Below, piece after piece: positions 9,776 to 20,809 of a DNA stretch of 64,000 bases. Source of the stretch: Salinisphaera japonica YTM-1. GTDB lineage: Bacteria; Pseudomonadota; Gammaproteobacteria; Nevskiales; Salinisphaeraceae. How positions within the stretch are numbered: position 1 is the first letter of the stretch; each line of letters opens with the position of its first letter. The position numbers were made by a program, and so were the translations under genes. Where the stretch lies: contig NZ_AYKG01000001.1 of assembly GCF_003788585.1 (NCBI RefSeq), positions 1 through 64,000 on the forward strand. Direction: 5' to 3'. The notes below the pieces were generated by a model. That model did not search any database and was not told the origin of the DNA. It saw nothing but the letters and a program-made list of their open reading frames with translations.

Positions 9776-10015
9776 TCAGCCTTCGGCGTGCGACTTGATG
9801 TAGTCCACGGCGTCTTTGACGTTCACGATCTTCTCGGCTTCCTCGTCGGGAATATCGATCTCGAACTCTTCTTCCAGCGCCATGACCAGCTCGACCGTGT
9901 CCAGCGAATCGGCACCCAGATCGTCGACGAACGAGGCCTCCGAGGTGACCTGATCTTCGCTCACCGACAGCTGCTCGGCGATGATTTTCTGCACTCGTTC
10001 TTCCACGCTACTCAT
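9776..10015 (-). CDS. acpP: acyl carrier protein
   Basis: This 79-residue acidic protein carries growing acyl chains. The 4'-phosphopantetheine attachment serine is Ser37 in [13 protein letters not shown], the universal motif. Length matches E. coli AcpP (78). The start is the ATG at 10015 with AGGAGA about 7 bases upstream; the longer in-frame extension has no family sequence. It lies between fabG and fabF in the fatty-acid operon. Confidence 0.98.
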   Translation of the reverse strand: MSSVEERVQKIIAEQLSVSEDQVTSEASFVDDLGADSLDTVELVMALEEEFEIDIPDEEAEKIVNVKDAVDYIKSHAEG

Positions 10016-10112
10016 GGGATCTCTCCTGTTGCTTGGTCTTACGTTGCTTGACGCGACTATCCGCCCTCGCAGATCGCGCGCCATTCTAGGGAAAAAGGGG
10101 GCGTTTCGCCAG

Positions 10113-10862
10113 CTAGGCGCCCATGTACAGGCCGCCGTTGATAGAAAGCGTCTCGCCGGTAATATACCCGGCTTGCGGCGAGGCGAGAAACGCAGCCGCG
10201 GCCGCGATGTCATCGACGCTGCCCAGCCGGCCCAGCGGGATCTGCTCGAGCATCGACTTCTTGGTGTCCTCGAGCAGGTCACGGGTCATATCGGTCTCGA
10301 TAAAACCGGGGGCAATAGCGTTGACCGTGATCGCACGTGAGCCGACCTCGCGCGCCATGGATCGGGTGAACCCGAGCAGCCCGGCCTTGGCCGCGCTGTA
10401 GTTCACCTGGCCGGCGTTGCCCATCAGGCCGACAACCGAACTGATATTGATGATGCGCCCGCCACGGGCTTTCATCATGCCCTTGAGCGCGGCTTTGGAG
10501 ACACGAAACACGCCAGACAGGTTAGCATCGATCACGGCCTGCCAGTCATCGTCTTTCATGCGCAGCATCAGCGTATCGCGCGTGATGGCCGCGTTGTTGA
10601 CCACGATCGTGGGCGCGCCGAATTCCTGACCGATTGTCTTGATCAAGGCTTCAACCGATGCCCCGTCGGTCACGTCCAGCGCGCGCCCGGCCCCGCCATG
10701 GACGCCCAGGCGATCATTGATGGCGTTTGCCCCGTCGTCGCTCGTGGCCGTGCCGATGACCGTCGCCCCGTCGGCGGCCAGCCGATCCGCGATAGCGGCG
10801 CCGATGCCCCGACTTGCCCCGGTGACGAGCGCGACCTGGCCGGCGAGTGTGTTCTCGGACAT
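10113..10862 (-). CDS. fabG: 3-oxoacyl-ACP reductase
   Basis: This 249-residue short-chain dehydrogenase uses NADPH to reduce 3-ketoacyl-ACP. The cofactor-binding TGASRGIG is at 14-21, NNAAI follows, and the catalytic Ser142-Tyr155-Lys159 set is seen in SSVV and YSAAK. It ends in [10 protein letters not shown], as FabG proteins often do. The start is the ATG at 10862. Neighbours fabD and acpP confirm the elongation-cycle assignment over other SDR enzymes. Confidence 0.96.
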   Translation of the reverse strand: MSENTLAGQVALVTGASRGIGAAIADRLAADGATVIGTATSDDGANAINDRLGVHGGAGRALDVTDGASVEALIKTIGQEFGAPTIVVNNAAITRDTLMLRMKDDDWQAVIDANLSGVFRVSKAALKGMMKARGGRIINISSVVGLMGNAGQVNYSAAKAGLLGFTRSMAREVGSRAITVNAIAPGFIETDMTRDLLEDTKKSMLEQIPLGRLGSVDDIAAAAAFLASPQAGYITGETLSINGGLYMGA

Positions 10863-10901
10863 ACGATTAAGACTCGTTCTGGATGAATAGGCCGTGCGGC
10901 G

Positions 10902-11855
10902 CTAGCCGGTCACGCGGGTGATCGTGGCGGCCATGTCCTCGGCCTCGGATAACGCCACGCTGTCGATCGTCTTGTCGATGCGCTTGTTCAGGCCAGTCAG
11001 CACCTTGCCCGGGCCGCATTCAACAAAGGTATCGCAACCGGCGTTTTTGATGTGACGCACCGTGTCGGCCCAGTAGACCGAGCCAGCCAACTGGGCAACA
11101 AGCGCCTTGCGGATGCCTTGTAAATCTTCGCGCGGGCGAGCATCCACGTTGTGATACACCGGCAACCGCGGCTCGCGCAGCGGAATATCTTCCAGATGGG
11201 CGGCCAGACGCTCGGCGGCCGGACGCATCAGGCTGCAGTGCGACGGCACGCTCACCGCCAGCGGTTTGACGAGTTTGGCGCCTTTTTCCTTGGCGATTTC
11301 TCCGGCACGCGTCACCGCATCGGCGTGGCCGGCGATCACGACCTGCATGGGCGCATTGAAATTGGCCGCCGAAACCTTGAGGCCCTTATCGGCCAGCTCG
11401 TCGCTGGCGGCCTGACAGGCGGCCACGACATCGTCATCCGACAGGCCGATGATGGCCGCCATGGCGCCCTGCCCGGCTTCGACCGCGCCCTGCATGGCCT
11501 GCCCGCGCAGACGGGTCAGGCGTAGCGCATCGCCGAAATCCATGGCGCCAGCGACCACCAACGCACTGTATTCGCCCAGGCTGTGCCCGGCCAGATGCGT
11601 GGGCATCGGCCCGCCGGCCTGTTGCCAGAACCGCCAGTACGCGATGCTGGCCGCCACCAGTGCAGGCTGCGTGTATTCGGTCTTGCCGAGCGTTTCTGCC
11701 GGCCCGTTATCGATAACCTCGGCCAGATCGAGGCCCAGGGCCTCGTTGGCTTCGGCCAGAGTCTCGTCGACCACGGCGTGCTGTTGTTTCGCAGCCGTCA
11801 GCATGCCGACCGACTGTGCTCCCTGCCCGGGAAAGATCATCGCAAAACGCGACAT
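10902..11855 (-). CDS. fabD: malonyl-CoA:ACP transacylase
   Basis: This 317-residue enzyme transfers malonyl groups from CoA to ACP. The N-terminal FPGQGAQ (8-14), the nucleophile motif GHSLGEYSA with Ser92, and the later SVPSHCSLM with the catalytic His are all present. The ATG at 11855 is chosen because family members begin a few residues before FPGQG; an ATG at 11891 would add 12 atypical residues. In many gammaproteobacteria fabH and plsX precede it; here a divergent nudJ does. Confidence 0.95.
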   Translation of the reverse strand: MSRFAMIFPGQGAQSVGMLTAAKQQHAVVDETLAEANEALGLDLAEVIDNGPAETLGKTEYTQPALVAASIAYWRFWQQAGGPMPTHLAGHSLGEYSALVVAGAMDFGDALRLTRLRGQAMQGAVEAGQGAMAAIIGLSDDDVVAACQAASDELADKGLKVSAANFNAPMQVVIAGHADAVTRAGEIAKEKGAKLVKPLAVSVPSHCSLMRPAAERLAAHLEDIPLREPRLPVYHNVDARPREDLQGIRKALVAQLAGSVYWADTVRHIKNAGCDTFVECGPGKVLTGLNKRIDKTIDSVALSEAEDMAATITRVTG

Positions 11856-12004
11856 AGGATCGAACGGGTCGATGTATGAAGTCCGGCGCATGATACCCGG
11901 CCGATATGCGCTTGGCCATGTGAATTTGGAAACCCCCGCGTTCGCACGATTGACGGCGTGGGCCTACACTTTTGCCCTGCAATATGAGTAAGCGAGGCCC
12001 AGGC
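11856..12004. promoter_or_regulatory. divergent promoter region fabD / nudJ
   Basis: This 149-base spacer separates the minus-strand fab operon from the plus-strand nudJ operon. It must carry both promoters. I cannot assign -35/-10 boxes or a FabR/FadR-like operator with confidence. Confidence 0.4.
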
Positions 12005-12451
12005 ATGGTGCATGTCGAGCTGACCGTGGCCGCGATCGTGGCCGACGGCCCGCGTTATCTGGTCATCGAGGAAGCCATCAGCGGCCGTTACGTCATCAAC
12101 CAGCCGGCCGGCCACGTCGAGCCGGGCGAGACCATTATCGAGGCCGCGGTACGAGAAACCCGCGAAGAAAGCGCCTGGGGTTTCGTGCCCGACGGGCTCG
12201 TCGGGCTCTATTACTGGCCGCATGCCGACGGGCGTACCACCCTGCGCGTGGCGATCGCCGGCCATGTGACCGATCATGATCCCCGACAGGCGCTGGATGC
12301 CCCGGTCGTGGCTGCGCACTGGTTGATGCGCCGCGAACTGGCCCAAGATTATGCGATGCGTAGCCCGCTCGTGCTGCGCGCCATCGATGACTACGAACGC
12401 CGCTCGCCTATGCCGCTGGATTATCTGCATCACATCGAGAACGCGCCGTGA
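12005..12451 (+). CDS. nudJ: Nudix hydrolase, NudJ type
   Basis: This 148-residue pyrophosphohydrolase carries a Nudix box at about 36-58 (GHVEPGETIIEAAVRETREE), with the catalytic REtrEE residues; the Gly normally in EExG is replaced by Ala. The nudJ-mnmA-hflD order is the same as in E. coli, where NudJ hydrolyses nucleoside di/triphosphates and HMP-PP. The ATG at 12005 has GAGG 7 bases upstream and gives an N-terminus (MVHVELTVAAIV) that matches the family; TTG at 11972 and ATG at 11984 are longer options. Confidence 0.88.
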   Translation: MVHVELTVAAIVADGPRYLVIEEAISGRYVINQPAGHVEPGETIIEAAVRETREESAWGFVPDGLVGLYYWPHADGRTTLRVAIAGHVTDHDPRQALDAPVVAAHWLMRRELAQDYAMRSPLVLRAIDDYERRSPMPLDYLHHIENAP

Positions 12452-13605
12452 GTGCCCCGGCCGGAGCCGCCCCCGCGGATACCCGGGTGATCGTTGGCCT
12501 GTCCGGCGGCGTGGATTCGTCCGTGGCCGCCTTGCAGCTGGTCGAGGCCGGTTATCAGGTCGAAGGCCTGTTCATGTTCAACTGGGGCGAGGATGAGGCC
12601 GGGCGGTGCCAGGCTGCCGATGATTTCGATGATGCGGCCGAGGTCTGTCAGGCGCTGGATATTCCGCTCCATCGCGCTGATTTCTCCGCCGAATACAAGA
12701 CACGGGTGTTTCAGTATTTTCTGGACAGCTACGCCGCGGGGCGCACGCCCAACCCGGACGTGCTGTGCAACCGCGAGATCAAGTTCGATGCCTTTATGCA
12801 TCACGCCGAACGCCTGGGCGCGGATCTGATCGCAACCGGTCATTACGCGCGCATGGATCACACGGGCGACACACCCAGGCTGTTGCGTGGGCGGGATCCG
12901 AACAAGGACCAGTCTTATTTTTTGGCAGCGGTTCCGATCGCCGCACTCGCGCATACGTTGTTCCCGGTCGGCGAGATCGAAAAGACCGATGTACGCGCCA
13001 TGGCCAAGGCCGCCGGGCTGCCGATTCACGACAAGCCCGACAGCACGGGCGTGTGCTTCATCGGCGAGCGGGATTTCGAAGGCTTTCTCCGCCAGTATCT
13101 GTCCGGGCGCGCCGGGCCGGTACGCGTATCCGGTGGGCCGCTGGATGGCCGCGTGATCGCCGAGCACGCCGGGCTGATCTATTACACCATCGGCCAGCGA
13201 CGCGGCCTGGGGCTGGGCGGCGTGGCCGGCGCCGCGGCCGCGCCCTGGTATGTCGTGGACAAGGACCTGGCAAGCGATACGCTCTGGGTCAGCCAGGACA
13301 CCCATCACGCCGCACTCGAACAGACACAGCTCGTGGCCGGGCCGGCACACTGGCTGATCGAGCCGCCAGCGCAGCCCTTTCGCTGCGAGGCCCAGGTGCG
13401 CTATCGCCAGGCCGCGATCGATTGTCAGGCGACGCCGCTCGCCGATGGCCGGATCGAGGTGGTTTTTGATCGCCCGCCGCGTGCCATCACGCCCGGGCAG
13501 TATGTCGTGCTCTATGACGGCGCGCATTGTCTTGGCAGCGCAGAGATCAGTCATGCCGGCGCTGCGGCCCGGGCAGAACCCACAACTTCGGAATCGATTG
13601 CATGA
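12448..13605 (+). CDS. mnmA: tRNA 2-thiouridylase MnmA
   Basis: This 385-residue enzyme makes the s2 group at wobble U34 of Lys, Glu and Gln tRNAs, using sulfur relayed from IscS. The ATP PP-loop SGGVDSS is at 19-25; the catalytic pair is Cys107 (in LCNREIKF) and Cys203 (in GVCFIGERDF). The GTG start overlaps the nudJ stop (GTGA), and its own stop overlaps the hflD start (ATGA), so the three genes are translationally coupled. Confidence 0.95.
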   Translation: MSAPAGAAPADTRVIVGLSGGVDSSVAALQLVEAGYQVEGLFMFNWGEDEAGRCQAADDFDDAAEVCQALDIPLHRADFSAEYKTRVFQYFLDSYAAGRTPNPDVLCNREIKFDAFMHHAERLGADLIATGHYARMDHTGDTPRLLRGRDPNKDQSYFLAAVPIAALAHTLFPVGEIEKTDVRAMAKAAGLPIHDKPDSTGVCFIGERDFEGFLRQYLSGRAGPVRVSGGPLDGRVIAEHAGLIYYTIGQRRGLGLGGVAGAAAAPWYVVDKDLASDTLWVSQDTHHAALEQTQLVAGPAHWLIEPPAQPFRCEAQVRYRQAAIDCQATPLADGRIEVVFDRPPRAITPGQYVVLYDGAHCLGSAEISHAGAAARAEPTTSESIA

Positions 13606-14204
13606 ATCAAGGCCCCAACCTGCAGGATCAGGCCTATGCCCTGGCCGGCGTGGCACAGTTCGCGCGTTATGCGCATGACACGGCCCAGGACGGTCAGGAT
13701 CTGCCGGTACGCTTCGAGCGCGCCCTGCATGCGATCTTCTGTACCGATCCCGATCAGGCGCTTGATGTGTTTGAAAACCGACACGAACTGGCCGATGGCA
13801 TCGCTTATCTCAAACCCCAGCTGGCCGGGCAGCGGCCGGACGACAAAAGTGCGCAGGTCGCGCGTTATATCGGCCAGATATTGAAGCTTGCAGGCCGGCT
13901 GCGACAGGACGAGCAGGCCCTGGGGCGTATTCGCGGTGCGATCGATCGCGCCCGGCTGGCCGAAAGTGCCGACGTGGCCGAGATTCTGGATACGGCCTAT
14001 CGCGAGACCATCAGTCCGATGCGGCCTCAGATCATGCTCCAGGGGCATCCGAGTTATCTGAAGAACGAGTATCTGCAGCGACGGATCCGTACACAGCTGC
14101 TGGCCGCCATTCGTGCCGGCGTGCTTTGGCGCCAGTGCGGCGGCGGTTTCGTGTCGCTGTTTCTGCGGCGCAAGGCGCTGCTGGCCGGGCTCGAGGGCGG
14201 CTGA
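13602..14204 (+). CDS. hflD: high frequency lysogenization protein HflD homolog
   Basis: This 200-residue helical protein sits directly after mnmA, the conserved position of hflD (ycfC). Family-typical segments include QVARYIGQILKLAGRL in the middle and MLQGHPSYL followed by NEYLQRRIRTQLLAAIRAGVLW toward the end. HflD is a peripheral inner-membrane protein; its cellular role outside lambda lysogeny is unclear. In E. coli purB comes next; here acnA follows after about 150 bases. Confidence 0.88.
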   Translation: MNQGPNLQDQAYALAGVAQFARYAHDTAQDGQDLPVRFERALHAIFCTDPDQALDVFENRHELADGIAYLKPQLAGQRPDDKSAQVARYIGQILKLAGRLRQDEQALGRIRGAIDRARLAESADVAEILDTAYRETISPMRPQIMLQGHPSYLKNEYLQRRIRTQLLAAIRAGVLWRQCGGGFVSLFLRRKALLAGLEGG

Positions 14205-14352
14205 ATAAAACAGCAGGCCAAACTGCAAATCATTCTTTTCGTAACAGCGCGTCCGCCCTGCAGCCATCGTGTTCAAACGCTATACTGCAGCCCGCGACTT
14301 ACAGACCGGCGCGCACACAAGCGACTATTTACCGGCTCAGGAGATAAGGTTC

Positions 14353-17091
<2,739 letters not shown>

Positions 17092-17142
17092 CGCTGCCAC
17101 GACAATCGCTCGGCGCTATCGTCGAGCGGTTTCGTCGTCTGA

Positions 17143-17176
17143 ATCCGGCTTCTTTGACGAGAAGCCGGATTTTTTA
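17143..17176 (+). terminator. rho-independent terminator after acnA
   Basis: ATCCGGCTTC at 17143-17152 pairs with GAAGCCGGAT at 17161-17170 (10 bp, 8-base loop), followed by TTTTT at 17171-17175. It lies about 50 bases after the acnA stop. Confidence 0.92.
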
Positions 17177-17188
17177 TGGGAGAAAACC

Positions 17189-17509
17189 GTGCATGGAAAG
17201 CGTGATGCAATGCCGCTTCGTTATCGGCGGCGCAACAAGGAACGTATCAAGGAAGAGATCGGCACGCTTCGGCTGGTGCTGGTAGCGGCGATCGGTATCG
17301 ATGCCACGTTGATCGGGCAGCTTTTTAAAGCGTTCAGATCAAGCGACGCCGACCCGGCGCGCTACGACAGTCTCTGGTCGTTCGTCTCGGTCTGGTTCTT
17401 TTCTTTTGAAACGCTGATCGTGCTGGCTGTTGAAATTGCGCTTCTTGCAACTGTTGTATTATCGTTACGAATAAGATCGTTGTTGCAACAACTGGAGGGT
17501 ATTACATGA
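17189..17509 (+). CDS. small two-helix membrane protein, unknown
   Basis: I do not recognise this 106-residue protein. It begins with a basic stretch (HGKRDAMPLRYRRRNKERIK), then a hydrophobic segment at about 25-47 (LRLVLVAAIGIDATLIGQLF), a hydrophilic loop with SSDADPARYDS, and a longer second hydrophobic segment at about 68-95. The GTG start at 17189 has GGGAG 6 bases upstream; an ATG at 17210 is the alternative. It follows the acnA terminator, so it is probably transcribed from its own promoter or by read-through. Its stop overlaps the start of a 25-codon gene (ATGA), which argues that both are real. Confidence 0.6.
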   Translation: MHGKRDAMPLRYRRRNKERIKEEIGTLRLVLVAAIGIDATLIGQLFKAFRSSDADPARYDSLWSFVSVWFFSFETLIVLAVEIALLATVVLSLRIRSLLQQLEGIT

Positions 17510-17583
17510 TCATCTATCCGATAATCGGTATTGCCAGCATGACCGGCGCCTTCATTTATGTCGCCTACAAGTGGACACACTGA
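17506..17583 (+). CDS. 25-residue membrane micro-protein, unknown
   Basis: This tiny frame encodes MIIYPIIGIASMTGAFIYV plus the tail AYKWTH. It is one hydrophobic helix with a short basic end, similar in style to CydX, KdpF or AcrZ-like accessory subunits, but with no recognised family. Support is the strong GGAGGG ribosome-binding site at 17494-17499, 6 bases before the ATG, and the 4-base overlap with the preceding membrane-protein gene. It would be missed by most gene finders. Confidence 0.55.
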   Translation: MIIYPIIGIASMTGAFIYVAYKWTH

Positions 17584-17614
17584 CCGGGCACAGGCTCTTT
17601 TTCACGCAAGGCGT

Positions 17615-19087
17615 TTAACGAAACGCCGGCTCGTCAAACGAGCGCAGCTTGCGGGAATGCAGATCGGGCAGCCCACCCTCGCGCAGCAAGCGAATCGTCT
17701 CCAGCCCGATCGTCAAGTGCTGGGCCACCCGCGTGCGATAAAACGCATTGGCCATGCTGCGCAGCTTGAGCTCGCCGTGCATGGGTTTGTCAGAGACGCA
17801 TAACAACGTGCCGTAAGGCACGCGCAGGCGAAAGCCGTTGGTCGCAATCGCGGCACTTTCCATATCCACCGCAATCGCCCGTGACTGTGAAAACCGCTCA
17901 TAGAGTTCGTCGAAACGAAACTCCCAGTTGCGGTTGTCGGTGCTGGCGACCGTGCCGGTGCGCAGGCGATCCTTCATCTCTCGGCTCGATAAACCCGTGA
18001 CGTTGGTCACGGCATCTTCCAGTGCCAGTTGTACCTCGGCGATCGGCGGAATCGGCACCCAGGTGGGCAGATCCTGATCGAGCACGTGGTCTTCGCGGAC
18101 ATAGCCGTGGGCCAGCACGTAATCGCCCAACTGCTGTGAGCGACGCAGCCCGCCACAATGGCCGATCATCAACCAGCAATGCGGGCGCAGCACGGCCAGA
18201 TGATCGGTGATGGTCTTGGCGTTCGACGGCCCCATGCCGATATTGATCAAGGTGACACCCAGACCGTCCTCGCGCACCAGGTGATAGGCCGGCATCGGCG
18301 GCAGATGCCGCGGCGTCTGGCCATCCGTGACCAGCCCTGTGCCGTCGGGCCGGCCCGTGATCGTGTCGCCGGGTGCCACGAACCCGGTATAGGCGTTGTC
18401 CCGGCCGAGCTCTTTGTCGGCATGTTCGCTGAAATCATCGACATAGCGCTGATAGTTCGTCAGCAGTACAAATCCCTGAAAATAAGCCGGATCGGTGCCC
18501 GTGTAGTGCCCCAGGCGCTGCAAGGCCAGATCGGTGCGGGGAGCGTCGAAAAGCGCCAGCGGGAACGGATGGCCGCGGCGTGTTCGATGCGTGCTGTTGG
18601 CGATACTGTCGTCGATATCGGCCAGATTGGGCAGAAAGAACGCCTGTTCCATGGCGCGCAGATCATCGGGCTCGAGATCGGCCGTGGCCGATTCGATCAC
18701 GAACGGCAAGGGAATCGGCTGGCCGCTCAGGCCCACGTGGATCGGCCCGCCGTGGTTGTCGAGCAGCAGCGTCAACTGTTCCAGCAGGTAGTCTTGGAAC
18801 AGATCCGGCCGGGTCACGGTCGTGCCGTGCACCCCGCTCTTGCGCAGTGATCCATAGGTGGGCCGTGCATTGGCTGTCAGCCGATCGGCCGTAATTTCAA
18901 TGCCCACATACGGATAGAATGCCTCCGGCATGGGTTCGGGCGTTTTCTCGCCGGCCATGAACCGGCGATGACGCTCGCGAATACTGTCGCAGGCCCGCTG
19001 ATAGAGCGCTTCGATATGCGCCAACGCCTGCTCGGCGTGTTCAAAGGCTTTGAGCTGCGAGGCGTTGCCATGGCCGGTGCCGGGCAT
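17615..19087 (-). CDS. amn: AMP nucleosidase
   Basis: This 490-residue enzyme hydrolyses AMP to adenine and ribose-5-phosphate and helps set adenylate levels. The N-terminal AMP nucleosidase domain (about 20-180) is followed by a phosphorylase-like catalytic domain with NIGMGPSNAKT, GHCGGLR and AVDMESAAIATNG, the last being the phosphorylase-family active-site block. E. coli Amn has 484 residues. The ATG at 19087 has AAGGA 7 bases upstream; a GTG at 19114 has no such site. Confidence 0.93.
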   Translation of the reverse strand: MPGTGHGNASQLKAFEHAEQALAHIEALYQRACDSIRERHRRFMAGEKTPEPMPEAFYPYVGIEITADRLTANARPTYGSLRKSGVHGTTVTRPDLFQDYLLEQLTLLLDNHGGPIHVGLSGQPIPLPFVIESATADLEPDDLRAMEQAFFLPNLADIDDSIANSTHRTRRGHPFPLALFDAPRTDLALQRLGHYTGTDPAYFQGFVLLTNYQRYVDDFSEHADKELGRDNAYTGFVAPGDTITGRPDGTGLVTDGQTPRHLPPMPAYHLVREDGLGVTLINIGMGPSNAKTITDHLAVLRPHCWLMIGHCGGLRRSQQLGDYVLAHGYVREDHVLDQDLPTWVPIPPIAEVQLALEDAVTNVTGLSSREMKDRLRTGTVASTDNRNWEFRFDELYERFSQSRAIAVDMESAAIATNGFRLRVPYGTLLCVSDKPMHGELKLRSMANAFYRTRVAQHLTIGLETIRLLREGGLPDLHSRKLRSFDEPAFR

Positions 19088-19217
19088 ATCGATATCCTTG
19101 TGGCGAAAAAGCACGCCGTCTGATTCTACGTTTGAACACGGTCGCTGTCCGGCTCGGTTCAGCTTGGGCTGGCATGATCACACCATCGTGTTCTGTCATC
19201 TTTTATAGGAGTCGGCG

Positions 19218-19610
19218 ATGCGCGATCCGTTCATGACTCTCGGCCTATCGGCCCTGATTGTCTTATCTGCAGGGACAGCGGCAATCGCTGCACCGGATCA
19301 GGCCGCCGACCAGGGCTCGATCACGGTCCGTACCCTGTTCGATCAGCTCGATCGTAACGGTGATGCGCTGCTCAGCCGCGACGAGCTGGCGGCCAACCCG
19401 GCGATCGCTGATGCTTATGACTCGTTCGATACGACATCGACGATTCAACAGCCGGCAGAAAACACGCGTCCGGGCGGTATCACGTATGCCCAGTTCGCCG
19501 CCGGCATGGAAGCGGCCGGCCAGAGCGGTGCCTTTGGCCCGGCGGTCAGCGGCGGCCAACGCTATCTGGAATACCCTGACGGCAGCCGCCAGCCGTTACC
19601 TGCCAAATAG
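19218..19610 (+). CDS. secreted EF-hand domain protein
   Basis: This 130-residue protein has a signal peptide (about 1-25, ending AAIAA) and one canonical EF-hand loop, DRNGDALLSRDE at 45-56, so it is probably a periplasmic calcium-binding protein. A second, degenerate hand may lie near GGITYAQF. The C-terminus is Gly/Pro-rich. AGGAG lies 7 bases before the ATG at 19218. Its function is unknown; a second EF-hand protein is encoded at about 30 kb. Confidence 0.75.
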   Translation: MRDPFMTLGLSALIVLSAGTAAIAAPDQAADQGSITVRTLFDQLDRNGDALLSRDELAANPAIADAYDSFDTTSTIQQPAENTRPGGITYAQFAAGMEAAGQSGAFGPAVSGGQRYLEYPDGSRQPLPAK

Positions 19611-19613
19611 CGC

Positions 19614-20675
19614 TCATTCGCCCCAGGTGGCTTCGAGCACGCGCAGCCAGTTGTCCTGAGACAGGCGCGCGATAAGTGAATCGTCATACCCGCGTGCCTG
19701 CATGGCTTCTATCAGACGCGGGAGATCGGCGGCATCAGCCACCGGCGTGGCGTGGATACCGTCGAAATCCGAGCCCAGGCCAACATGATCGGCGCCCATG
19801 ACGCCGATCATGTGATCGATATGATCGAGCATCACCGCGATCGGCGTGGCCTCGTTCAATGCCCCGTCGGGCCGCAGGAAATAAGAGCCGAAATTCAAGC
19901 CCACGATGCCGCCCGAATCGGCGACGGCACGTAGCTGCTCGTCAGTGAGATTCCGGGCATGCGGACACAGCGCATGGGCATTGGAATGGCTGGCTACCAG
20001 TGGGGCCGTGGACAGGCGGGCCGTGTCCCAGAAGCCTTTTTCATTCAGATGCGATAGATCGAGCACGATGCCGTAATCGTTGCAGGCGGTGACCAGCGAC
20101 TTGCCGGCCCGCGTCAGGCCCGGGCCGGTATCCGGCGATGACGGAAACTTGAACGGCACGCCGTGGCCAAACACGGTCGGCCGGCTCCAGACCGGGCCGA
20201 TCGAGCGCAAGCCCGCGGCATACAACCCGTCCAGAGCCCGCAGATCGGCATCCACGGGCTCTGCCCCCTCCAGATGCAACACGGCCGCAATAGCGCCCAC
20301 ATGTTGTGCCGCGCGAATATCGGCCACCGTGCGACAGACCCGCAGGTGCTCTGGACAAGCCCGCTCGATACGATGCAATAAACCGATCATATCCAGCGCC
20401 GGCGGCAGCGCCCGGCTTTGATCCATCTGGGCGGGTACGGGCACCTCATAACCGCCCTGGATGCGATGAAAGCCGCGTCGATCGGCTTCGGGCGAGGGAA
20501 TGAACACTGCGAACAGCCCGCCGACAAAGCCGCCGGCCTGCATCCGCGGCCAATCCAGATGCCCGCCATCGCGGCCTTCGATGAACAGCCGGACAGCCTC
20601 GTCGGGGGCGTGTTGTGCCAGCCGCAGCAACAGATCGTTGTGGCCATCGAAGATGGCAGTCGCAGATAACGTCAT
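19614..20675 (-). CDS. membrane dipeptidase family zinc peptidase
   Basis: This 353-residue protein belongs to the renal dipeptidase (M19) family. It shows the first metal pair in DGHNDLL (His12, Asp14), the bridging Glu in LHLEGAE, a His in SHSNAH, and the late GLGSDFDGI block. It should cleave dipeptides with broad specificity; the substrate cannot be read from sequence. The ATG at 20675 is the first start giving family sequence, and no signal peptide is seen. It is convergent with the EF-hand gene (3-base gap) and divergent from imuA. Confidence 0.9.
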   Translation of the reverse strand: MTLSATAIFDGHNDLLLRLAQHAPDEAVRLFIEGRDGGHLDWPRMQAGGFVGGLFAVFIPSPEADRRGFHRIQGGYEVPVPAQMDQSRALPPALDMIGLLHRIERACPEHLRVCRTVADIRAAQHVGAIAAVLHLEGAEPVDADLRALDGLYAAGLRSIGPVWSRPTVFGHGVPFKFPSSPDTGPGLTRAGKSLVTACNDYGIVLDLSHLNEKGFWDTARLSTAPLVASHSNAHALCPHARNLTDEQLRAVADSGGIVGLNFGSYFLRPDGALNEATPIAVMLDHIDHMIGVMGADHVGLGSDFDGIHATPVADAADLPRLIEAMQARGYDDSLIARLSQDNWLRVLEATWGE

Positions 20676-20790
20676 CTGCGCATGATAGCGCGCAGTGCCT
20701 ATGTTTGGCCGCCTGTCTTCAGATCGAGAATATTGTCGTGTCAGCGGCTTGGCCGCGTACAACCAGACAGGGCTGGCCAGTCGGTTTTTT

Positions 20791-20808
20791 ACTGTATATA
20801 AATACAGT
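20791..20808 (+). promoter_or_regulatory. LexA (SOS) box of imuA operon
   Basis: ACTGTATATAAATACAGT is a near-perfect match to the gammaproteobacterial LexA operator (CTG, ten AT-rich bases, CAG). It ends one base before the imuA ATG, so LexA binding would cover the start region. The TATATAA within it could serve as the -10, which would place the transcript start at or next to the start codon. Confidence 0.95.
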
Positions 20809-20809
20809 C

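Noticed and set aside
12430-13656. 408-codon minus-strand frame opposite mnmA
   Set aside because: It is antisense to a certain gene with intact catalytic Cys residues, so it is a shadow.
17604-17626. GGCGTTT...AAACGCC hairpin at the amn stop as a terminator
   Set aside because: The stem is short, overlaps the amn stop codon, and no T tract follows on the minus strand.
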